Assembly (NCBI RefSeq): GCF_900116645.1
Contig: NZ_FPBO01000008.1
Span: forward strand, 62,001-126,000
DNA length: 64,000 nucleotides
Direction: 5' to 3'
Source of the DNA: Pseudoduganella namucuonensis
Lineage (GTDB): Bacteria; Pseudomonadota; Gammaproteobacteria; Burkholderiales; Burkholderiaceae_D
Positions 25,880-34,387 of the stretch are shown piece by piece (the first letter of the stretch is position 1; each line of letters begins with the position of its first letter). Under the pieces are notes generated by a model. The model did no database searches, had not been told where the DNA came from, and saw only the letters and a program-made list of their open reading frames with translations. A program made the position numbers and the translations under genes.

Positions 25880-25897
25880 TTGGCACGCCGATTGCTA
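25880..25897 (+). promoter_or_regulatory. Sigma-54 (-24/-12) promoter of the amine oxidase operon
   Basis: TTGGCACGCCGATTGCTA matches the RpoN consensus TTGGCACG-N4-TTGCT at every defined position, with GG at 25882-25883 and GC at 25894-25895 exactly ten bases apart. The expected transcript start is near 25907, leaving a short leader that contains AAGGAGG (25918-25924) before the ATG at 25931. The rest of the 330-base gap from 25601 holds a terminator and the inverted repeat at 25804; I see nothing else in it. Confidence 0.88.
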
Positions 25898-25930
25898 GAA
25901 GGGAGGGGTACCACTTAAAGGAGGTTGTCG

Positions 25931-27499
25931 ATGATCAGCAGGAGAGATTTCTTGTACCGGGCCGCCGCCGTCGGGGGCACGGGACTGATGTTGAACACGA
26001 TGAGTGCCTGGGGCATGGGCATCGCGTCGCGCACTTCCGAGCCGCCGGCCTTGAGCGGCAGCGGCAAGGGCAGGAAGGTCGTGATACTGGGCGCCGGCCT
26101 GGCCGGCATGACGGCGGCCTACGAGCTGGGCAAGCTGGGCTACGAGGTGCGGGTGCTGGAGGCGCGCGACTTCGCGGGCGGGCGCTGCCAGACCGCCCGC
26201 AAGGGCTTCGCGCTGACGGAGCTGGGCGGCGAGGAGCAGCGCTGCCGCTTCGACGAGGGACAGTACATCAACCACGGGCCGTGGCGCATCCCGCTGCACC
26301 ACCAGTCCACCCTGCATTACACGCGCCTGTTCGAGGTGCCCCTGGAGGTGATGGTCAACGACAACGACCATTCCATCGTCTACCTGGAGAACGGCGGACC
26401 GCTGGCCCGCCAGCGCCTGCGTCCCGCGCAGATCAAAGCCGACATGCGCGGCCACGTGGCCGAGCTGCTGGCCAAGAGCGTCAAGGACAACCAGCTGGAC
26501 CAGCAACTGAGCGTGGACGACAAGCGCCTGCTGCTCGACTACCTGGCGCACGAGGGCCAGCTCGACGCGGGCGACCTGCGCTACAAGGGCCGCAGCGGCC
26601 GCGGCTACGCCGTCAATCCCGGCGCGGGCATGACGCCGGGACCGGGCGCCGCGTCCGATCCGCTGGGCTTCAAGGAGCTGCTGGCGTCCCGCGTCGGCAA
26701 CGTCTACAGCGCGGTGCAGGACTTCCCCATGCAGAACACCATGTTCCAGCCGGTGGGCGGCATGGACCGCATCGCCAAGGCCTTCGAGAAGCGCGTCGGC
26801 CGCCACATCCGCTACCGCGCCGAGGTGCAAAGCCTGCGCCACGGCGAGAACAACGTCACCGTCACCTACAAGGACACGGCGAGCGGCAAGCTGCAATCTG
26901 TGACGGCCGATTTTTGCCTGTGCACGATACCGCTATCAGTGCTGCGCATGGTCGACACCGACTTCTCGCCCGGGTTCAAGGCCGCCATCAAGCAGGTGGC
27001 CTACGCGCCGGTGGGCAAGATCGGCCTGCAGATGAAGCGCCGCTTCTGGGAGGAGGACGACCAGATCTACGGCGGCCACGTGCTCACCGACATCAAGGGC
27101 ATCAACACCATCTCGCTGCCCTCGTCCGGCTGGCAGAAGAAGAAGGGGGTGCTGCTGGGCTACTACAACTACCAGACCGCCGCCATCGAGGTGAGCGCGA
27201 TGACGCCGCAAGAGCGCGCCGACTTCGCGCTGGCCGCCGGCGAAAAGATCTTCCCGGCCTACCGCGAGTCGTTCGACAGCGCCTTCTCCGTGGCCTGGCA
27301 CCGCGTGCAATACAACCTGGGCGGCTGGGCCGACTGGAACGACGACAGCCGCAAGAACGCCTATCCGAAGCTGCTGGAGGGCGAGGGCCGCGTGCTGCTG
27401 GCCGGCGAGCACCTGAGCTACCTGACGGGCTGGCAGGCCGGCGCCATCGAATCGGCCTGGCAGCAGCTGGCGCGCATCCATGAAAGGGCCAGCGCATGA
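25931..27499 (+). CDS. Tat-exported flavin monoamine oxidase
   Basis: A 522-residue FAD enzyme. The N-terminus carries a twin-arginine signal (SRRDFLYRAAAVGG, RR at 4-5), so the folded flavoprotein is predicted to be periplasmic. The dinucleotide-binding motif VVILGAGLAGMTAAYELGKLGYEVRVLEAR spans residues 50-79, followed by GGRCQT. The C-terminus has GEGRVLLAGEHLSYLTGWQAGAIESAW, the conserved FAD-contact region of amine oxidases. It probably oxidises a primary or secondary amine (or L-amino acid) to an imine. Strong AAGGAGG precedes the ATG at 25931. First gene of a sigma-54 operon; its stop overlaps the cytochrome c start (ATGA), suggesting the cytochrome takes electrons from the flavin. Confidence 0.9.
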   Translation: MISRRDFLYRAAAVGGTGLMLNTMSAWGMGIASRTSEPPALSGSGKGRKVVILGAGLAGMTAAYELGKLGYEVRVLEARDFAGGRCQTARKGFALTELGGEEQRCRFDEGQYINHGPWRIPLHHQSTLHYTRLFEVPLEVMVNDNDHSIVYLENGGPLARQRLRPAQIKADMRGHVAELLAKSVKDNQLDQQLSVDDKRLLLDYLAHEGQLDAGDLRYKGRSGRGYAVNPGAGMTPGPGAASDPLGFKELLASRVGNVYSAVQDFPMQNTMFQPVGGMDRIAKAFEKRVGRHIRYRAEVQSLRHGENNVTVTYKDTASGKLQSVTADFCLCTIPLSVLRMVDTDFSPGFKAAIKQVAYAPVGKIGLQMKRRFWEEDDQIYGGHVLTDIKGINTISLPSSGWQKKKGVLLGYYNYQTAAIEVSAMTPQERADFALAAGEKIFPAYRESFDSAFSVAWHRVQYNLGGWADWNDDSRKNAYPKLLEGEGRVLLAGEHLSYLTGWQAGAIESAWQQLARIHERASA

Positions 27500-27951
27500 G
27501 CCGCGCGCACCATCCGAAACGGGCCGCGCCGCCGGCCTGGCTGGCGGCGTTGCCGGCGTGGTTCATGGCGCTGGCCTACGCGGCCGGCGCCGCCGCGCCC
27601 TTGCCGGCATGGGCCCAGGGGGCCGACGGCAAGGCGCTGTTCATGAAGAACTGCGCGGCCTGCCACCAGGCCAGCGGCAAGGGCATACCGGGCGCCTTCC
27701 CGGCGCTGGCGGGCAATCCGCTGGTGCAGGGCGCGCCGGGGGAACCGGTGGCCGTGCTGCTGCAGGGACGGGGCGGCATGCCGGACTTCAGCGGCAGCCT
27801 GAGCGACGAGGAGATCGCCTCCGTGCTCAGTTACGCGCGCGGGGCATGGGGCAACAAGGCCGCGCCAGTGGGCGCGGAAGCGGTAGCGGCGTTGCGCGGC
27901 CAGCTCGGCGCGCAGCGACACGCCAGTGGGCAAATGTCGAACAAACACTAA
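27496..27951 (+). CDS. Class I c-type cytochrome
   Basis: A 151-residue periplasmic cytochrome c. A long signal or anchor helix (WLAALPAWFMALAYAAGAAAPLPAWA) is followed by one haem site CAACH (53-57) and a likely axial Met95 in GGMPDFSG, then the closing LSDEEIASVLSYAR helix typical of small cytochromes. Translationally coupled to the amine oxidase by a four-base overlap. The obvious role is to accept electrons from that flavoprotein and pass them to the terminal oxidase, as in other periplasmic dehydrogenase-cytochrome pairs; this is inferred from coupling, not shown by the sequence. Confidence 0.9.
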   Translation: MSRAHHPKRAAPPAWLAALPAWFMALAYAAGAAAPLPAWAQGADGKALFMKNCAACHQASGKGIPGAFPALAGNPLVQGAPGEPVAVLLQGRGGMPDFSGSLSDEEIASVLSYARGAWGNKAAPVGAEAVAALRGQLGAQRHASGQMSNKH

Positions 27952-27959
27952 GGACACAC

Positions 27960-28475
27960 ATGAAGAAGAATTTGGTATTGAACGCGGCCAGCCTGCTGGT
28001 TCCGGGCGTGATGGCCTTGATCGCCTCCACCGCGCAGGCGCAGTCCGCGGAGATCGTCCGCCACAAGATCCCCGGTTCCGACTTCCCCATCGCGCAGGCG
28101 GTGAGCGTGCCGCCGTCGGCCACCATCCACTTCATCAGCGGCCAGGTGCCGCCGGTGGTGGACAAGGCCGCGGCGCCGGACTCCATCGCCGCCTACGGCG
28201 ACACCAAGACCCAGACCATGGGCGTGCTGAAAAAGATAGACGAGATCCTCAAGGGCATGGGCCTGGCCATGGGCGACGTGGTGAAGATGCAGGTGTTCCT
28301 GGTGGGCGATCCGGCCAAGGGCGGGCGCGCCGACGTGAAGGGCTTCATGGAGTCCTACACCCAGTTCTTCGGCGGCGCGCAGCCCAACCTGCCGGCGCGC
28401 GCGGTGATGCAGGTGGCGGCGCTGAACGTGCCGGGCTGGCTGGTGGAAATCGAAGTCGTGGCCGCGAAAAAATAA
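27960..28475 (+). CDS. Exported RidA (YjgF/UK114) family protein
   Basis: A 171-residue RidA-fold protein with an N-terminal Sec signal (LVLNAASLLVPGVMALIASTAQA, cleavage near 27), so predicted periplasmic, whereas classical RidA is cytosolic. The RidA features are clear: FISGQVP, the QTMGVLKKIDEILKGMGLAMGDVVKMQVFLVGD helix-strand, and NLPARAVMQVAALNVPGWLVEIEVVA. Within the last segment the Arg of PAR and the Glu of VEIE match the catalytic Arg/Glu positions of imine deaminases. RidA hydrolyses enamines and imines to ketones plus ammonia, which fits an amine oxidase next door. Eight bases separate it from the cytochrome gene. Confidence 0.88.
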   Translation: MKKNLVLNAASLLVPGVMALIASTAQAQSAEIVRHKIPGSDFPIAQAVSVPPSATIHFISGQVPPVVDKAAAPDSIAAYGDTKTQTMGVLKKIDEILKGMGLAMGDVVKMQVFLVGDPAKGGRADVKGFMESYTQFFGGAQPNLPARAVMQVAALNVPGWLVEIEVVAAKK

Positions 28476-28525
28476 CGCGTCCAAAAGTAAGCATCCAAAA
28501 ATAACAGATCTGAAGGGATATCCAT

Positions 28526-30985
28526 ATGCACAAGGCTCAACTCAAAGCATGCGCGGCCGCCATCCTGGTGGTGTATTCGGGACTGGCCTGCGCCGCGGCG
28601 CCGGACGAGGCGCAGGCGGAGGCCGTGGCGGGAGCCGCCGCCGCCACGCCGTCGTCGGCCGGCGCCGTGATCGTGACCGGCACCCGCGCCAGCGGCCTGA
28701 AAGTGGAGAACAGCGCCTCGCCGATCCAGCTGCTGGACTCGGCCTCGATGCAGCGCACCGGCCAGCCGGACCTGGTGCAGGCGCTGGCGCAGAACCTGCC
28801 GTCCTTCACCGCCCAGGCCTTCGGCGGCGACACCGCCAACCTGACGCTGTCGGCCCGCCTGCGCGGCCTGAGCCCGAACAACACGCTGGTGCTGGTCAAC
28901 GGCAAGCGCCGCCACGGCACCTCCAACCTGGCGGTGCTGGGCGGGCCGTACCAGGGCGGCGCGGCGGCGGACCTGAGCTACATCCCGGTGGCGATGATCG
29001 ACCACATCGAGGTGCTGCAGGACGGCGCCGCCGCGCAGTACGGCACCGACGCCATCGCCGGCGTGATCAACATCATCCTCAAGTCCAACACCAAGGGCGG
29101 CACCTTCAACGTCAACGGCGGCGGCTACGCGGACGGCGGCGGCCGCACCGCCGACACCATGGGCAACGTCGGTTTCGAGCCCTTCGACAAGGCCTTCGTC
29201 AGCCTCTCGGCCGAGACCAAGTACCACGGCTTCAGCAACCGCGGCGGCATCGACCCGCGCGTGACGGACCGCGCCAACCTGGCCGCGATGCCGCTGCTGC
29301 AGGCGGCCGGCTATCCCAACCTGAACAAGATCTCGGGCGACGCGCAATACCATCTCACCGTGTTCGGCGTGAACGCCGGCTACGACATCGACGACGACAC
29401 CGCCGTCTACGCCTTCGGCACCGTGGGCCGCAAGGAGGCGCGCGCCTTCGAGAACTACCGCATGCCGAACCGCCTGCCGCAGGTCTATCCGCTGGGCTTC
29501 AGCCCCAAGGAAACCATGAAGGACCAGGACTACGCCCTCACCGCTGGCGTCAAGGGCAAGCTGGGCGCGTGGAACTGGGACCTGAGCTCCACCTACGGCC
29601 GCGACAAGGCCGAAATCGGCGTCGAGGATTCGGCCAACGTCTCGCTGTACCAGGACACCGGCTTCACGCCGACCGTGTTCTCCGCCGGCGCCTTCATCGC
29701 CAGCCAGTGGACCAACAACCTGGACTTCAGCCGCGACGTGCACGTCGGCTGGGCCAGGCCGCTGACCTTCGCGCTGGGCCTGGAGCACCGCGTGGACAAG
29801 TACGAGATCCAGGCCGGCGACCGGTACGCGCGCTACAAGGAGGGCTCGCAGTCCTATCCCGGCTTCTCGCTGACCGACGCCGGCAAGCATGACCGCAACA
29901 ACAAGGCGGTGTACGCCAACGTGATCGCCCACCCGGTGGAGGCGCTGACGGTGGACCTGGCCGCGCGCTACGAGCACTTCAGCGACTTCGGCAACGCCAA
30001 GGTCGGCAAGATCACCAGCCGCTACGACTTCACGCCGGCCTTCGCGCTGCGCGGCACCGTCAGCAACGGCTTCCGCGCGCCAACGCTGGCCGAGCAGTAC
30101 TACTCGGCCACCAACGTCTCGCCGCGCAGCGCCTTCGTGCAGCTGGCGCCGAACTCGCCCGGCGCCGCGCTGGTCGGCGTGAACGGCCTGAAGCCGGAGG
30201 AGTCCACCAACTTCAGCGCCGGCCTGGTGCTGAACCCCGCCAGCAACGTCGCGCTGACGCTGGACGCCTACCAGATCACGATCCGCGACCGCATCGTCGG
30301 CAGCGGCTCGCTGTACGGCTCCGGCGGCGCCGACAACTCGCCGGCGGTGACGGCCGCCATCCTCGCCAACGGCAACACGCTGGACCCGACGGTGGTGCAG
30401 ACCGGCATCAACATCTTCACCAACGCCGTCAACACGCGCTCGCGCGGGCTGGAGTTCGTGGCCACGGTGAACAGCAGCTACGGCGACTGGGGGCGGGTGG
30501 ACTGGTCGGCGGCGGCCAACTACAACAAGGTGGAGGTCATGAAGATCAACCAGGCGCCGGCGCAGCTGCGGCCGCAAACCCTGCTCGACAAGACCGCCAT
30601 CTCGCACCTGGAGACCGCGTCGCCGAAGATGCGCCTGAACCTGGGCGCCTTGTGGAAGAAGGGCGCGTGGACCGTCAACCTGCGCGAATCCATCTACGGC
30701 AAATCGTCCGAATGGCAGTCGTCGGACGGCGCCGAATTCTTCAAGAACGAGATCGGCGCCACCGCCACCACCGACCTCGAGCTGAGCTACCGCATGGCCA
30801 ACGGCTGGACCCTGTCGGGCGGCGCCAACAACCTGTTCAACAAGTACCCGGACCAGGTGAACCCGGCGCTGCTGGCCGTGTACCGCGCCAACCTGGACAA
30901 CTCGGCGGTGACGATCTATCCCTCGTTCTCGCCGTTCGGCATCAACGGCGGCTACTACTACGCGCGGGCCAGCTACAAGTTCTAA
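28526..30985 (+). CDS. TonB-dependent outer-membrane receptor
   Basis: An 819-residue receptor. Signal peptide about 1-25, a short Ala-rich linker, then a plug domain starting VIVTGTRASGLKVENSASPIQ (about 48-170) with LRGLSPNNTLVLVNGKRRH and the GVINIILK close. The barrel has 22 or so strands, ends in a terminal Phe (YARASYKF) and includes the usual NLFNKYPD box. There is no separate N-terminal signalling domain, so it is a transporter and not a surface-signalling receptor. It lies 50 bases after RidA and before a hairpin, closing the operon. By context it should import the substrate of the amine oxidase; the ligand is unknown. Confidence 0.92.
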   Translation: MHKAQLKACAAAILVVYSGLACAAAPDEAQAEAVAGAAAATPSSAGAVIVTGTRASGLKVENSASPIQLLDSASMQRTGQPDLVQALAQNLPSFTAQAFGGDTANLTLSARLRGLSPNNTLVLVNGKRRHGTSNLAVLGGPYQGGAAADLSYIPVAMIDHIEVLQDGAAAQYGTDAIAGVINIILKSNTKGGTFNVNGGGYADGGGRTADTMGNVGFEPFDKAFVSLSAETKYHGFSNRGGIDPRVTDRANLAAMPLLQAAGYPNLNKISGDAQYHLTVFGVNAGYDIDDDTAVYAFGTVGRKEARAFENYRMPNRLPQVYPLGFSPKETMKDQDYALTAGVKGKLGAWNWDLSSTYGRDKAEIGVEDSANVSLYQDTGFTPTVFSAGAFIASQWTNNLDFSRDVHVGWARPLTFALGLEHRVDKYEIQAGDRYARYKEGSQSYPGFSLTDAGKHDRNNKAVYANVIAHPVEALTVDLAARYEHFSDFGNAKVGKITSRYDFTPAFALRGTVSNGFRAPTLAEQYYSATNVSPRSAFVQLAPNSPGAALVGVNGLKPEESTNFSAGLVLNPASNVALTLDAYQITIRDRIVGSGSLYGSGGADNSPAVTAAILANGNTLDPTVVQTGINIFTNAVNTRSRGLEFVATVNSSYGDWGRVDWSAAANYNKVEVMKINQAPAQLRPQTLLDKTAISHLETASPKMRLNLGALWKKGAWTVNLRESIYGKSSEWQSSDGAEFFKNEIGATATTDLELSYRMANGWTLSGGANNLFNKYPDQVNPALLAVYRANLDNSAVTIYPSFSPFGINGGYYYARASYKF

Positions 30986-31003
30986 GCGGGCGTGGATGAC
31001 AGG

Positions 31004-31040
31004 CGGGGGAGGGCGCGGTATGCTGCGCCTTCCCCCGTTT
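31004..31040 (+). terminator. Hairpin ending the amine oxidase operon
   Basis: GGGGGAGGGCGC pairs with GCGCCTTCCCCC around a short loop, followed by GTTT. It begins 18 bases after the receptor stop and separates the sigma-54 operon from the alpha/beta hydrolase gene. Confidence 0.65.
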
Positions 31041-31055
31041 CCCAGGACCACGCGC

Positions 31056-31952
31056 ATGCTGAAGAAACTCCGCAAGACCGTCTTCGCCGCCGCCATCGCC
31101 GGCGGCGCGGGCGCCTCCGCCGCCCCCATGACGCTGCAGGACTACCTCGCGCTGACCGGCCCCGCGCCGGACCTGCGCATCGCCTATGGCGGCGCGCCGT
31201 CGCAATTCGTCGAACTGTTCAAGCCCGCCGGCGAGGGGCCGTTCCCGGTGGTGATCCTGATCCACGGCGGCTGCTGGACCGTGCACTTCGGCGGCATGGA
31301 ACAGATGCGCGACATGGCGGGGAATCTGACCAGGCAGGGCATCGCCGTGTGGAACGTCGAATACCGGCGGGTGGACGAGGAGGGCGGCGGCTATCCCGGC
31401 ATGTACCAGGACGTTGCGACGGCGGTGGACCGGCTGCGCGAGGCCGCGCCCGCGCACAAGCTGGACCTGGCGCGGGTGGTGGCGGTCGGCCATTCGGCGG
31501 GGGGGCACCTGGCGCAATGGGCCGCGTCGCGCCACAAGCTGCCGGCGGGCAGCCCGGCGTACCGCGCGGCGCCGCTGCCCATCCCGCAGGTGATCAGCCT
31601 GGGCGGGCTGGCCGACCTGCGCCGCGAGGAAAAGCTGATCAAGACCAGCTGCGCGCGCGACATGGCGCAGCTGACGGGCGCGCCCGGCGCGTCGCGGCCC
31701 GACGTGTTTTCCGACACCTCGCCGGCCGAGCTGTTGCCGGCCGGCGTCCACACCGCGCTGATCACGGGCGAGCTGGACACGGTCTCGCCGCCGCGGGTGG
31801 CGCGAGACTACGCCCGCCGCGCGCGGGCCGCCGGCGACAGCGCCGAAGTGATCCTGCTGCCCGGCGGCGGCCACTACGACGAAGTCGCCTCCGGCTCGCC
31901 GTCCTGGAAACTGGTCTCCGCCGCCATCCGCCGCGCCCTCAAGTTGCCATAA
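31056..31952 (+). CDS. Exported alpha/beta hydrolase (esterase/kynurenine formamidase-like)
   Basis: A 298-residue hydrolase with an N-terminal signal (TVFAAAIAGGAGASAAP, cleavage near 23). The oxyanion motif HGG is at 70-72, the nucleophile sits in GHSAGG (about 146-151), Asp in ITGELDTVSPPR and His in PGGGHYDE. The layout resembles the HGGxW group that includes kynurenine formamidase and carboxylesterases. Start at 31056 is set by the signal peptide; sequence upstream in frame belongs to the hairpin. A degraded second copy of this gene lies at 34109-34237. The stop is three bases from a palindromic repeat arm. It may be read separately from the amine oxidase operon. Confidence 0.87.
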   Translation: MLKKLRKTVFAAAIAGGAGASAAPMTLQDYLALTGPAPDLRIAYGGAPSQFVELFKPAGEGPFPVVILIHGGCWTVHFGGMEQMRDMAGNLTRQGIAVWNVEYRRVDEEGGGYPGMYQDVATAVDRLREAAPAHKLDLARVVAVGHSAGGHLAQWAASRHKLPAGSPAYRAAPLPIPQVISLGGLADLRREEKLIKTSCARDMAQLTGAPGASRPDVFSDTSPAELLPAGVHTALITGELDTVSPPRVARDYARRARAAGDSAEVILLPGGGHYDEVASGSPSWKLVSAAIRRALKLP

Positions 31953-31954
31953 TT

Positions 31955-32012
31955 ACATCGGTGTCAGGCGCGACATTCGGACAAGTTGCCGTCCCGCATC
32001 GCGCTCGCCGGC
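31955..32012. repeat. Palindromic repeat, single arm (copy 2, partial)
   Basis: The left arm of the 23527 element (ACATCGGTGTCAGGCGCGAC, continuing to 31983) is followed by about 28 bases shared with the 34239 copy (TTGCCG then CGCATCGCGCTCGC). The right arm is missing; the copy ends before the ftsH-like gene. Confidence 0.85.
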
Positions 32013-32073
32013 CGCCCGCGCGCCCGGATGAAAAGGGGTGAACTAAACGCGGGAAGCGCTGCCCAACCGTCAT

Positions 32074-34107
32074 ATGAAGCGCAAGGACTTCCCGCCGGCA
32101 CCCAAGCCGGCCACGCCGAACAAGCCGTGGCCGGGCGCCCCCGGCGCGCCTCCGCAGGATCAGTTGCCACCGCGTAAGGTCTGGCTGATGTTCGCGATCG
32201 CCCTGCTGGTCAACTACCTCGTCATGAAGACCTACTTCCCCGGGGCGGACACGCCGGTCACCATCCCCTACACGGTGTTCAAGCAGGAGGTGGCGAAGGG
32301 CAACGTCAAATCGATTTACAGCCAGGGCGAGATCCTCGAGGGGAGTTTCGCGTCGCCGCTGACCTGGCCGCCGCCGTCCCAGGGCCGGGAGGACGCGGCC
32401 GCCCGCGTCCTCCCCGGGGCCCCGCCGCCGGCGCCCAGCCGCAGCGCGCGGGTGTTCAAGACCACGCTGCCGGCCTTCGTCGACCCCGGCCTGGAGCAGT
32501 TCCTGATCGGCCACAGGGTCGAGATCAGCGCGGAGTCGCCGCAGGCCCGCGGCGCCCTGGGCACCCTGCTGTTTGGATTCGGTCCCGCGCTGCTGCTCAT
32601 CGGCTTCTACTTCTGGCTCTACCGGCGCGCCGCGCAGCAGGGCGGCGGCCTCGGCGGTTCCCTGTTCGGGATCGGCCAGAGCAAGGCGCGCCGCTACGAC
32701 CAGGAGCGGGCCGAGCGCGTCACCTTCGACGACGTGGCCGGCATCGACGAGGCGAAGAACGAGTTGGTGGAGATCGTCGACTTCTTGAAGGACCCCGGCA
32801 AATACACCCGCCTGGGCGGCGCCGCGCCCAAGGGCGTGCTGCTGATCGGCTCGCCCGGCACCGGCAAGACGCTGCTGGCCAAGGCGGTGGCCGGCGAGGC
32901 GGGCGTGCCCTTCTTTTCCATGAGCGCGGCCGAGTTCGTCGAGATGATCGTGGGCGTCGGCGCGGCGCGCGTGCGCGACCTGTTCAGGCAGGCGCGCGAG
33001 CACGCGCCCGCCATCATCTTCATTGACGAGCTCGACTCCATCGGCCGCGCGCGCGGCCAGCTGGCGCTCGGCGGGGCCAGCGAGCAGGAACAGACGCTGA
33101 ACCAGATCCTGACCGAGATGGACGGCTTCTCCAGCCGCGAAGGCATCATCGTGCTGGCCGCGACCAACCAGCCGGACGTGCTGGACAAGGCGCTGCTGCG
33201 GCCGGGCCGCTTCGACCGGCGCGTGGTCGTCAATCTTCCCGACAAGAACGGACGCGAGGCCATCCTCGGTGTGCATGTGCGCAAGGTGCCGCTGGCGAAG
33301 GACGCCAGCCTGGCCGAGCTGGCCGCCGCCACGCCGGGCCTGTCGGGCGCGGACCTGCGCAACCTGGTCAACGAGGCGGCGCTGCTGGCGGCGCGGCGCG
33401 AACAGGCCGGCGTGCGCCAGAAGGATTTCATGGACGCGCTGGAGAAGATCGTGCTGGGACCCGAACGGCCCATCCTGTTGAGCGAGGCCGACCGCGAGCG
33501 CATCGCCTGCCACGAGAGCGGGCACGCGATCCTGGGCCTGGTGGTGGCGGGCGCGGACCCCGTGCACCGGGTCACGATCGTGCCGCGCGGACAGGCGCTG
33601 GGCGTGACCTACCAGCGCCCGCAGACCGACCGCTACAACTATCCGGAAGCGTATCTGCGGGCCCGCATCGTGGGCATGCTGGGCGGGCGCGTCGCGGAGG
33701 AACTGGTGTACGGCACGCGCACCACCGGCGCCGAAAACGACATCGAGCAGGCCACGGAACTGGCGCGCAACATGGTGACCCGGTGGGGCATGAGTGACGA
33801 ACTGGGCATGGTGCAGCTGGCGCCGCGCCAGAGCCCCTACCTGGGCGGCCGGTTGGCCTTCGGGGCGGACCGGCCCTTCAGCGACGAGACGGCGCGCCGC
33901 GTCGACCTCGCGGTGCAGGGCATCATCGGCGACTGCCACGCCGAGGCCACGCGCCTGCTGCGCTTGCACCGGCGGGAACTGGACGCGCTGGCGCGCGCGT
34001 TGCTGGCCAGGGAAACGCTGGACGAGAAGGAGATCCTGTCGGTCACGGGCTTGCCGCCGGCGCCGGCGCTGGAAGCGCGTCCGCTGCCGGCGCAGGCGGC
34101 CTCCTGA
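32074..34107 (+). CDS. ftsH: FtsH-type membrane AAA zinc protease (accessory paralogue)
   Basis: A 677-residue membrane-anchored ATP-dependent protease. A proline-rich cytoplasmic start, membrane helix about 36-52, periplasmic region about 53-168, and second helix about 170-187. The AAA domain follows with Walker A GSPGTGKT (near 258; Pro to Ser against the usual GPPGTGKT), FIDELDSIG and the [18 protein letters not shown] second region of homology. The zinc site is HESGH (near 480) with a downstream Asp in ENDIEQAT. The periplasmic part contains a Pro/Ala/Arg-rich insert (about 106-125) not typical of housekeeping FtsH, and the usual rlmE/folP neighbours are absent, so I read it as an extra copy. 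Hydrolase-derived repeats flank it on both sides. Confidence 0.9.
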   Translation: MKRKDFPPAPKPATPNKPWPGAPGAPPQDQLPPRKVWLMFAIALLVNYLVMKTYFPGADTPVTIPYTVFKQEVAKGNVKSIYSQGEILEGSFASPLTWPPPSQGREDAAARVLPGAPPPAPSRSARVFKTTLPAFVDPGLEQFLIGHRVEISAESPQARGALGTLLFGFGPALLLIGFYFWLYRRAAQQGGGLGGSLFGIGQSKARRYDQERAERVTFDDVAGIDEAKNELVEIVDFLKDPGKYTRLGGAAPKGVLLIGSPGTGKTLLAKAVAGEAGVPFFSMSAAEFVEMIVGVGAARVRDLFRQAREHAPAIIFIDELDSIGRARGQLALGGASEQEQTLNQILTEMDGFSSREGIIVLAATNQPDVLDKALLRPGRFDRRVVVNLPDKNGREAILGVHVRKVPLAKDASLAELAAATPGLSGADLRNLVNEAALLAARREQAGVRQKDFMDALEKIVLGPERPILLSEADRERIACHESGHAILGLVVAGADPVHRVTIVPRGQALGVTYQRPQTDRYNYPEAYLRARIVGMLGGRVAEELVYGTRTTGAENDIEQATELARNMVTRWGMSDELGMVQLAPRQSPYLGGRLAFGADRPFSDETARRVDLAVQGIIGDCHAEATRLLRLHRRELDALARALLARETLDEKEILSVTGLPPAPALEARPLPAQAAS

Positions 34108-34108
34108 G

Positions 34109-34237
34109 GGCGGCGCCGGGCGTCTCCGCCGCCCCATGACGCCGCGGGACCACCTCGCGCCGAAGGGGCCCTCGCCGTACCGGCACGCCGCCTACGGCGG
34201 CGCCTCGCCATCCACCGCGCCACAAGGTTGTCATAAT
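34109..34237 (+). pseudogene. Internally deleted remnant of the alpha/beta hydrolase gene
   Basis: About 100 bases from 34109 align with 31101-31203 of the hydrolase gene (CTCCGCCG, CCCCATGACGC, CACCTCGCGC, CGGCGGCGC in the same order, roughly four-fifths identical by eye). They are joined directly to about 28 bases matching the hydrolase's 3' end (GCCATCCACCGCGCC...TCATAA against 31923-31952). Roughly 715 bases between are missing, and there are small frame-changing indels. The remnant runs straight into the same palindromic repeat that follows the intact gene, so hydrolase plus repeat existed twice. Confidence 0.8.
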
Positions 34238-34238
34238 A

Positions 34239-34376
34239 ACATCGGTGTCAGGCGCGACATTCGGACAAATTGCCGATCCGCATCGCGCTCGCGGGCTCGG
34301 CGCACGCGCGCAATGGTGGGGCCGGGGACTCCGCCTTGTCGTCCGAATGTCCGAATGTCGCGCCTGACACCGATGT
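34239..34376. repeat. Palindromic repeat element (copy 3, long spacer)
   Basis: Arms ACATCGGTGTCAGGCGCGAC... (from 34239) and its complement ending at 34376 enclose about 80 bases, longer than the 20-base centre of copy 1. The inner right side carries a doubled TCCGAATG. The element lies between the ftsH region and the MazG-like gene and fills most of the 280-base gap along with the hydrolase remnant. Confidence 0.9.
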
Positions 34377-34387
34377 AAAAGTGTTAA

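Noticed and set aside
25931..31952. The alpha/beta hydrolase as fifth gene of the sigma-54 operon
   Set aside because: A strong hairpin at 31004-31040 separates it from the receptor gene, and the duplicated remnant shows the hydrolase moving with its own repeat; read-through remains possible.
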